From contig CAAFZT010000061.1 in assembly GCA_900767605.1 (NCBI GenBank), forward strand, positions 1-29,633: 29,633 bases of DNA, written 5' to 3'. Source of the DNA: Bacilli bacterium (lineage in GTDB: Bacteria > Bacillota_I > Bacilli_A > RFN20 > CAG-826). This document shows positions 25,004 through 29,633 of this stretch, piece after piece. Positions within the stretch are counted from its first letter, which is position 1; each line of letters begins with the position of its first letter. The notes under the pieces were generated by a model that was not told the DNA's origin, did not search any database, and worked only from the letters and a program-made list of their open reading frames with translations. Made by a program: the position numbers and the translations under genes.

Positions 25004-26396
25004 CTACTTCTTGAGTTCGTCGAACTTCTCTTGCATTGTTGGATTGTTCTTGGTTAGTTTTTTGATGGTCAAATCCTGCGCTTTGTCGTTAGCAAGGCGA
25101 AGGTTGCGTTCCGAGCCAATCAAATTCTCCTTTACCTTTTGGAGGTGGGAGATGGTCTTATCGATTTCCTCGACGGCCGTAGTGAATTTCTGACTGGCCA
25201 AAGAGAAATTTCTAGCAAAGCCGGTCTGGAATTCTTGTAGATTCTCCTCGAATTTCGAGACATCGACATTTTGGCTTTTTACTTCGATGAGTTCCTTCTT
25301 ATAGGCTAAAGAATTCTTGGCGGCATTGGCAAGCAAGGTAATGATAGAAAGGAAGCATTGCGGGCGGATCACGTACATTTTCTTATAACGATAGGAAACA
25401 TCGACGATTCCCGCGTTATAGAATTCGTTTTCCGGTTCTAGCATTGAGACGAGGACGGCATATTCGCATGCCTTCTCATTGCGATCCTTATCCAGTTCCT
25501 TGAAGAAATCTTCGTTTTTATGTTTGGTCGCGGTCGCATCGTTTTCGTTTTTCATCTCAAACATGATGGAGACGTATTCCACGCCATCTTCAAAATCACG
25601 GAAAATGAAATCACCTTTGGAACCGGATTCTTTGCTGACTTCGTTGTCCTTTTCAAAGTAGGCGGCAGGGAAAGCGCCACAGCGAATACGGTTGAATTCA
25701 TTCATGCAGTGTTGTTCCAAGGTTTCGCCAACAAGCTTGGTCGACATGCGGATTTTCAAATCCTTGTAATATTCGATTTGTTCATCCTTTTGTTTTAACT
25801 GCAGGTCGTATTTTTCTTTGGTCGCGCTTAGTTCCCAGTTTAGCTTCCTGTTCTTTCGCCCGAATTTGGTTATTAAGGTCCGATAGTTCGTTCTATTTGG
25901 AGTTTTGCAGAGAAACAAGTTCCGCATCGGATTTCTCTTTTTGAAGAGCCAATTCGCCTTTGAGTTTTTCGACCTGGAGTTCAAGGTCCGAAAGCTTTTG
26001 GGCCTGTTCTTCTTTTAATTTGGCCGTCAAAAGATCTTTTTCCTTTTCTACAGCTTCTTGAAGCGTCTTTTTATCGCTTTGCAGCAACGCGATTTCCTTA
26101 TTTTTAGCTTCTAAGTTCTTTTGGAGATCGAGTTGATGCTCTTTCTGGCTTTCGCTTAACTCGCTTTCTGCTTGGTGAATCTTCAAGCGAAGTTCTTCCA
26201 TCTCCTTGTCCTTGGCATTGGCAAGGGCTTGCTCCTTGAGTTTGGATTCAGCATCTAGTTTAGATTTTAAAGCGGAAAGTTGAGTTTGAACCTCTTTATC
26301 AAACTCCTTGTTTTTGATTTGAGAAAGCAACTCGTTGTAGTCGCTTTCGCTGATTTGAATGACGGCCCCGCATTGCGGGCATTTGATTTCTTGCAT
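25004..26396 (-). pseudogene. DUF2130 coiled-coil/nuclease-like protein, two disabling lesions
   Basis: The intact protein would be about 463 aa. The N terminus MQEIKCPQCGAVIQIS carries a CxxC, followed by about 200 residues of coiled coil. The C-terminal DUF2130 core has KIRMSTKLVGETLEQHC and a PD-(D/E)XK-like SKGDFIF...FEMK. It is interrupted twice. The codon at 25893-25895 is TAG; reading beyond it in the same frame continues perfectly as NELSDLNNQIRAKEQEAKL. Then an extra G in the GGG at 25834-25836 shifts the frame, after which ELSATKEKYDLQLKQKDE resumes. Two independent lesions argue for a real pseudogene rather than one sequencing error. ATG at 26396 after AAAGGGG. DUF2130 genes have no defined role; the nuclease fold hints at defence or DNA processing. 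Confidence 0.85.
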
Positions 26397-26656
26397 CGAT
26401 ATAAACCCCTTTCGTTTTCTTAATTGTAACACCCCATTTTTTCTTCAATGGATTAGAAAATATACAGCGTATAAATTTTAAGGAAAAACATCGATAAAAA
26501 ATAGTTAGTCTGTAAAGATAATAAAGGTTTTATCGTTAGGGATTCCAATATTTATGACGTTGTACAAGTGATTTGATCCGCTTGCCGTTTTTTTATTTTG
26601 CATACCCCATTGTCAAGTCTGCCTTGTGCGAAAAATCGATTTCGTTATTACCGATT

Positions 26657-27379
26657 TTAACAGTCCTCCGGAGTTTTATCCGATTTGCTCCCGTTACATT
26701 TGGAACATAGCACTTGCAAATTGGAAGGAACGCTTTTCCCGCCTTTTGCTATAGGAATAATGTGGTCAATGTGAAGCCCAACTCCATCCGGCATATACTT
26801 CCCGCACCTTTGGCATGTGTAATGGTCTCTTTCGGCGATTTTTGCCCTCAATTCTTTCGTCATGAGTTTTCGCTGGTTTTTTGCATAATATTCGGAAAGG
26901 GTACATTCAAAAGATATCTGTTCTAGTTGATGGTATCTTTTCATCAGAAATTCCGCATTGCAGTTAAATTTCGATACCGTTTCGGTGATTTTATAAGGGT
27001 ATCGAACGTAATTCCTTTGTTTATATCGTGTTTTTTCTCTCGTAAACACAAAGTTAAATTCATGATTAGGATCTTTAGTCTCTTCGAATTGTCTCCGTCG
27101 TCTTTCTTTTAGGAAACTTCCTTTGATATTTTCTTTGCATTCTATTTCCCATTGGGACACCTGCCTTAAATGAGAACGTATCCTCTCGGTCTTATTTTCA
27201 ATTAGAAATTTATCAATATAATCCTCCATGTTTGGGCTTCTAGTGCCGGACACATCGAACCGAATTGTTTCATAAGGATACGAAAAAGGGTTGCGTAAAA
27301 TCGCCCATAAAACAATGCCAAAAATCAGGGCTGCAAAAGCCACAATCAGCATTATTGCCATACCTATAGTTGGATTCAT
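26657..27379 (-). CDS. Membrane-anchored HNH endonuclease-like protein
   Basis: A 240-aa protein. One N-terminal transmembrane helix (about 6-28), then a charged linker region (30-170) with no known domain, and a complete HNH domain at 185-236: CQRC (189-192), HIDH (203-206), Asn220, then CSKC (225-228) and basic residues. The H-x-D-H...N pattern fits an active metal-dependent nuclease. The membrane tether with a cytoplasmic nuclease is unusual; it could guard against incoming phage or plasmid DNA, or the hydrophobic segment may only look like a helix. ATG with GAGGAA at 27385-27390. It is a single gene, AT-rich compared with the lipoprotein genes, and downstream of two short-repeat arrays. 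Confidence 0.85.
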   Translation of the reverse strand: MNPTIGMAIMLIVAFAALIFGIVLWAILRNPFSYPYETIRFDVSGTRSPNMEDYIDKFLIENKTERIRSHLRQVSQWEIECKENIKGSFLKERRRRQFEETKDPNHEFNFVFTREKTRYKQRNYVRYPYKITETVSKFNCNAEFLMKRYHQLEQISFECTLSEYYAKNQRKLMTKELRAKIAERDHYTCQRCGKYMPDGVGLHIDHIIPIAKGGKSVPSNLQVLCSKCNGSKSDKTPEDC

Positions 27380-27620
27380 AAAAGTTCCTCTAACGTTAGT
27401 TGGATTGGCCGAAATATCCTTGGTCTTTTTTGAAGGGCGCCCTCATCAATACCAACTTGTTACGGCTCTCTCGAAATCAATGCCATGAAGGCCACGCTTG
27501 ACAACGTTAATTTATATTATCCATATTTCGAGAGCATCTTGAATCCTAAACAAAGCGGATTTTTGGGTACACCCCTCGAAAAGAACCACCTTATTTTTGG
27601 AGCGTTTCTCCGCGAATTTG

Positions 27621-27664
27621 CATTTTTCCAACCAAAATTCGCCTTGCTGTTTCATTTTTCCAAC
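27621..27664 (-). repeat. Two 12-bp direct repeats, 32-bp spacing
   Basis: On the minus strand GTTGGAAAAATG occurs twice (27621-27632 and 27653-27664), 32 bp apart. The flanks partly repeat as well, since GCGAATTTTG and GCAAATTCGCG recur nearby. This is the same spacing as the 13-bp repeats upstream of the MntA gene. Confidence 0.8.
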
Positions 27665-27761
27665 TTTTTACAGGATCCAATATTCAAGTAGAGAGAGCCG
27701 CGGAAGGAGGGAATTGCCTTTTTATCAACTCTCCAAAAAAGTAAGGTGCAAAGTCTCCAAT

Positions 27762-27844
27762 GTTTGCTTTTTCGTGCAGATTTAACATTTTAAAGTTTGC
27801 CTTTTCGTGCATTTTCAGCGTTTTAAAGTTTGCTTTTTCGTGCA
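27762..27844 (-). repeat. Three 17-bp direct repeats, 33-bp period
   Basis: On the minus strand TGCACGAAAARGCAAAC occurs three times (27828-27844, 27795-27811, 27762-27778), exactly 33 bp apart. Two of the 16-bp intervals begin TTTAAAA. Units 1 and 3 are identical and unit 2 differs at one base. The nearest downstream minus-strand gene is the HNH gene, about 380 bp away. Confidence 0.92.
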
Positions 27845-28160
27845 ATAGCCCTCTTAAACAATCGATGATAAGCGAGTTTTTATGTTTAAAAGAAAAAATT
27901 TATGACGGATTGATTAAGCGGAAGGGAATCAGATCAAATCCACATAATTTTGGATACTCCCTGTGCTAGCTCTTTTACCGCAATATATTTGATAACACAA
28001 TCTACATAATCAACATGGATTTTTACTTCTTTTTCCATATCCCATCATTTGTTTTATTTTGTCGCCGAGACCCAAGTCATAATAACAACTTTGATACACG
28101 TCTATCCTCCAACTTTCCGATTCCGCCAGACCAAAAATAAAAAACGAACATTTTCATCCC

Positions 28161-28200
28161 TAAAAAGAAAAAACTCTGATACTTATGAAGGGTATCAAAG
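28161..28200 (-). terminator. Terminator of the tRNA pair
   Basis: On the minus strand CTTTGATAC pairs with GTATCAGAG (9 bp, one T-G pair, 9-nt loop), then TTTTTTCTTTTT. It lies 14 nt after the tRNA-Ser CCA. Confidence 0.9.
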
Positions 28201-28214
28201 TTATTGTTCTAATT

Positions 28215-28306
28215 TGGCGGAGAAATAGGGATTCGAACCCTAGCTGGACCGGAGGCCCACTATCGGTTTTCAAGACCGACCCCTTCAGCCACTTGGGTAT
28301 TTCTCC
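28215..28306 (-). tRNA. tRNA-Ser (UGA)
   Basis: Full class II tRNA, 92 nt with encoded CCA. Acceptor GGAGAAA pairs with TTTCTCC, discriminator G, anticodon loop CTTGAAA (TGA), a long variable arm as expected for Ser, and T-loop GGTTCGAATCC. Reads UCA and related codons. Confidence 0.97.
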
Positions 28307-28315
28307 GTCTTCGCC

Positions 28316-28391
28316 TGGTCCTCCCTGCTGGACTTGAACCAGCGACCTAGCGATTATAAGTCGCTCGCGCTAACCACTACGCTAAGGGAGG
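28316..28391 (-). tRNA. tRNA-Ile (UAU)
   Basis: A 76-nt tRNA with CCA. Acceptor CCTCCCT/AGGGAGG, anticodon stem AGCGA/TCGCT, loop CTTATAA with anticodon TAT, T-stem GCTGG/CCAGC. The UAU anticodon reads AUA. Known isoleucine identity elements are present: A73, A37, A38, C4-G69 and C29-G41; U12-A23 is not. Most bacteria instead read AUA with a lysidine-modified CAU anticodon. Confidence 0.93.
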
Positions 28392-28406
28392 AGATAAGGC
28401 CTACGT

Positions 28407-28436
28407 ATTATATACGCTTAGGCGACATATCTCCAA
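28407..28436 (-). promoter_or_regulatory. Promoter of the two tRNA genes
   Basis: On the minus strand TTGGAG (28431-28436), an 18-bp spacer and a perfect TATAAT (28407-28412), 15 nt before the tRNA-Ile 5' end. It overlaps the last codons of the wHTH gene. Confidence 0.6.
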
Positions 28437-28770
28437 AGTTTTCTCGTTGCGGATCGCTTCTTTTGATAGCCCATCCTTTTCCGTAAACCGTTTCGATTTC
28501 AATCCCCAAGGGAAGGACTTTTCTTCTTAAATTCGCGATATGAACGTCCAGACTCCTTGAGCACACCCCTTTCCCCGTTCCATAGCAATCATAGCTCACC
28601 CACCGCTTTTGGACGATTTTCCCTTTTTTACGGAGCAATGTCCAAAGGATGCGGCCTTCCGTTTTGGTCAAATGAACGGCCTGGCTGACCTCATTAAAAA
28701 GGCGTCTACGAATTTTAAAATCGGATTCATAGACGGGAATCAAATAGGTTTCTAGGGGTAAAGGTTGCAT
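28408..28770 (-). CDS. Stand-alone OmpR/PhoB-type winged-helix DNA-binding protein
   Basis: A 120-aa protein consisting almost only of the response-regulator effector domain. LTKTEGRILWTLLRKKGKIV (34-53) is the usual opening, SRSLDVHIANLRRKV (71-85) the recognition helix, and IETVYGKGWAI (92-102) the wing with the typical GxGY-like turn. The first 30 residues are too short for a receiver domain, so phosphorylation control is absent. It could be an orphan transcription factor or the shortened relic of a two-component regulator. ATG at 28770 with AAGGAG at 28778-28783, a strong site. It runs divergently from the HAD gene, with about 140 bp between the starts, so it may regulate that promoter. 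It is followed at once by the tRNA promoter. Confidence 0.88.
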   Translation of the reverse strand: MQPLPLETYLIPVYESDFKIRRRLFNEVSQAVHLTKTEGRILWTLLRKKGKIVQKRWVSYDCYGTGKGVCSRSLDVHIANLRRKVLPLGIEIETVYGKGWAIKRSDPQRENFGDMSPKRI

Positions 28771-28911
28771 GGAAAAACTCCTTGGCGAAGCAAGAACCTT
28801 TCCCCGGAATTCCTTCTTCTATTAATAAGGATAACCCAATTGGGGCAAAGGGGAAGGGGGTCAAGGACGGAAAAAGATTATTTTCTTAGAAGGGAGGACT
28901 ATACTAAAAGC

Positions 28912-29460
28912 ATGAAATCCTTATTGGTCTTTGATTGTTTTGGGGTACTCTTCGATGAAATCGCCCCCATTGTTTTAAGGCGATATTTTGGGGATAGCCT
29001 AGGAGAATCCATCAAAAACGAATATTTCCCGCGGATTGACCGAGGGGAATTGGAACAAGATAAGGCTTTCCAAGAATGGGAACGCCGATTCGGAATTCCC
29101 GCTTCTGAATTCAAAAGGGCATGGGTCGAACAAACCCATCCGCGTCTAGCCCATTTAGAACGGGTCAAAGAATTATCGAAAACTCACGATATTTGCTTGC
29201 TTAGCAATGCGCCGAAAGGAATGGTCGAACAATTATTCCACCTTCAAGGCATGGAACCCTATTTTAAGAAAATCTATTCGAGCTCTGCCTTGCATTTAAT
29301 TAAACCCGAAAAGGAAATCTACGAATACGTTCAAAAGGATATGGGACCGAACTACTCCTATACCATGATCGATGATAATCCCGCGAATTTAGTGGTTCCT
29401 CGTGAGTTGGGATGGGACACCATCTTGTTCCGCGGCGTGCAGGATTTGAAAGATTTATAA
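28912..29460 (+). CDS. HAD-superfamily hydrolase-like protein
   Basis: A 182-aa HAD subfamily I protein. Motif I is VFDCFGVLF with nucleophile Asp8, but the second Asp is replaced by Phe10. Motif II is LLSNA (Ser98, Asn99), motif III Lys131 in IKPEKE, and motif IV MIDDN (Asp154, Asp155). A helical cap lies at about 15-80. The missing second Asp resembles the haloacid dehalogenase branch, so phosphatase activity is uncertain and the substrate cannot be told. I choose the ATG at 28912; there are no sensible upstream starts. GGGAGG (28892-28897) is 14 nt away, longer than usual, and a TATACT (28900-28905) sits between, so a nearly leaderless transcript is possible. Divergent from the wHTH gene. 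Confidence 0.88.
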   Translation: MKSLLVFDCFGVLFDEIAPIVLRRYFGDSLGESIKNEYFPRIDRGELEQDKAFQEWERRFGIPASEFKRAWVEQTHPRLAHLERVKELSKTHDICLLSNAPKGMVEQLFHLQGMEPYFKKIYSSSALHLIKPEKEIYEYVQKDMGPNYSYTMIDDNPANLVVPRELGWDTILFRGVQDLKDL

Positions 29461-29497
29461 ATTTAAAACTCTTATTTGCACGTGAGGGATAAATATT

Positions 29498-29633
29498 TCA
29501 GGATTTATCGGAATTTTTCGCCTTCCCCCAACTTCGATAGCGCAAAATTTTGCGCTTTTTTACCGCGAGTTCGATGAAGGCCTGCGCCTTTTGGAAGGCA
29601 TCCCCTGGCGTGTTCCAGTAAAAGTAAAACAGA
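29498..29633 (-). CDS. C-terminal end of a gene entering from the right (unknown)
   Basis: An open frame of 44 codons runs in from the window edge on the minus strand and ends at TGA (29498-29500). The visible residues (NTPGDAFQKAQAFIELAVKK, then RKILRYRSWGK) are compositionally normal and helical, with a basic C terminus. I do not recognise the family. It converges with the HAD gene, 37 nt between stops, and contains the palindrome that may terminate that gene. Confidence 0.6.
   Translation of the reverse strand, partial: LFYFYWNTPGDAFQKAQAFIELAVKKRKILRYRSWGKAKNSDKS
29539..29561 (+). terminator. Terminator-like palindrome after the HAD gene
   Basis: AGCGCAAAATTTTGCGCT is a perfect palindrome directly followed by TTTTTT in total on the plus strand. 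It is about 80 nt after the HAD stop and lies within the end of the convergent partial gene, the same arrangement as at 21554-21582. Confidence 0.65.

Larger units (their letters stand above)
27380..28160. other. Gene-poor, repeat-bearing intergenic region
   Basis: No convincing gene on either strand. It holds two short-repeat arrays (27621-27664 and 27762-27844) and a 10-bp inverted repeat CTCTCGAAAT / ATTTCGAGAG (27468-27477, 27525-27534). Reading frames here encode Phe- or Lys-rich repeat translations or lack start sites. The region may be a decayed accessory insert, judged from the arrays and low GC. Confidence 0.7.

Noticed and set aside
25004..26432. Two separate overlapping genes on the minus strand
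   Set aside because: Joined across a TAG and one extra base they give a single continuous DUF2130 protein, so this is one broken gene.
27468..27534. Terminal inverted repeats of a small transposon (CTCTCGAAAT / ATTTCGAGAG)
   Set aside because: Only 47 bp lie between the arms, with no coding capacity and no visible target-site duplication.
27485..27691. Plus-strand ORF of 68 codons
   Set aside because: No ribosome binding site; its Phe-rich end is just the translated repeat pair at 27621-27664.
27762..27844. CRISPR array
   Set aside because: Units are only 17 bp with 16-bp intervals that are partly conserved, there are three copies, and no cas-like gene is present.
27760..27969. Plus-strand ORF with repeating KFAFSC peptides
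   Set aside because: The peptide repeat is the translation of the 33-bp-period array in its T-rich orientation; no start signal.
27929..28150. Minus-strand frame reading ...KNPC, TGA, LCRLCYQIYCGKRAS, suggesting a Cys-rich gene with recoded TGA
   Set aside because: No start codon or ribosome binding site, it follows the tRNA terminator, and TGA acts as a stop for rubrerythrin. Probably chance or a decayed fragment.
28408..28770. Complete two-component response regulator
   Set aside because: There is no receiver domain or conserved phospho-Asp, and no kinase gene nearby.

Overview
The window (about 45% GC by eye, code-11 style stops including a TGA that ends rubrerythrin) looks like the chromosome of an anaerobic, low-to-mid GC Firmicutes-type bacterium, most likely an uncultured gut Bacilli/Mollicutes-related lineage. 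Reasons: nine predicted lipoproteins with poly-Ser linkers after the lipobox Cys, rubrerythrin, strong AGGAGG-type ribosome binding sites, and a tRNA-Ile with a UAU anticodon. The taxonomic call is inference only.

Layout. Positions 1-76 (minus strand) are the 5' end of a group II intron, probably class C, inserted just after the terminator of the first lipoprotein gene. Positions 114-8879 hold a minus-strand operon of three large lipoproteins (promoter at 8913-8940). Rubrerythrin (9029-9568, minus) has a PerR-like box over its -10. Positions 9860-20134 hold five more lipoproteins on the plus strand in three transcription units: 9860+12256 (paralogues), 14841 alone, and 17403+19238 (ATGA overlap). 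Intrinsic terminators separate the units. A ninth lipoprotein lies at 21611-23095 (minus).

From about 20200 the window becomes accessory in character. It contains an AAA_14/DUF4143 ATPase preceded by four 23-bp tandem repeats, a PlsC-type acyltransferase, a HEPN/MNT (HepT-MntA) toxin-antitoxin pair whose toxin is out of frame at an A7 tract, a DUF2130 gene broken by two lesions, a membrane-anchored HNH nuclease, and a gene-poor stretch (27380-28160) with two more short-repeat arrays. The right end has a wHTH regulator with no receiver domain, tRNA-Ile(UAU) and tRNA-Ser(UGA), a HAD-family protein, and the C-terminal end of a gene running in from the right.

How the parts may work together: the lipoproteins form a surface-protein locus with LRR, InlB B-repeat, GLUG, Ig-like and a recurring Y-L-GF module. 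The accessory half is a mosaic of defence or selfish genes. There, A-rich short direct repeats recur upstream of genes, always with the A-rich strand as the sense strand. The points I would follow first are the repeat arrays, the slippage-prone HepT toxin, the intron inserted at a terminator, and the UAU isoleucine tRNA.
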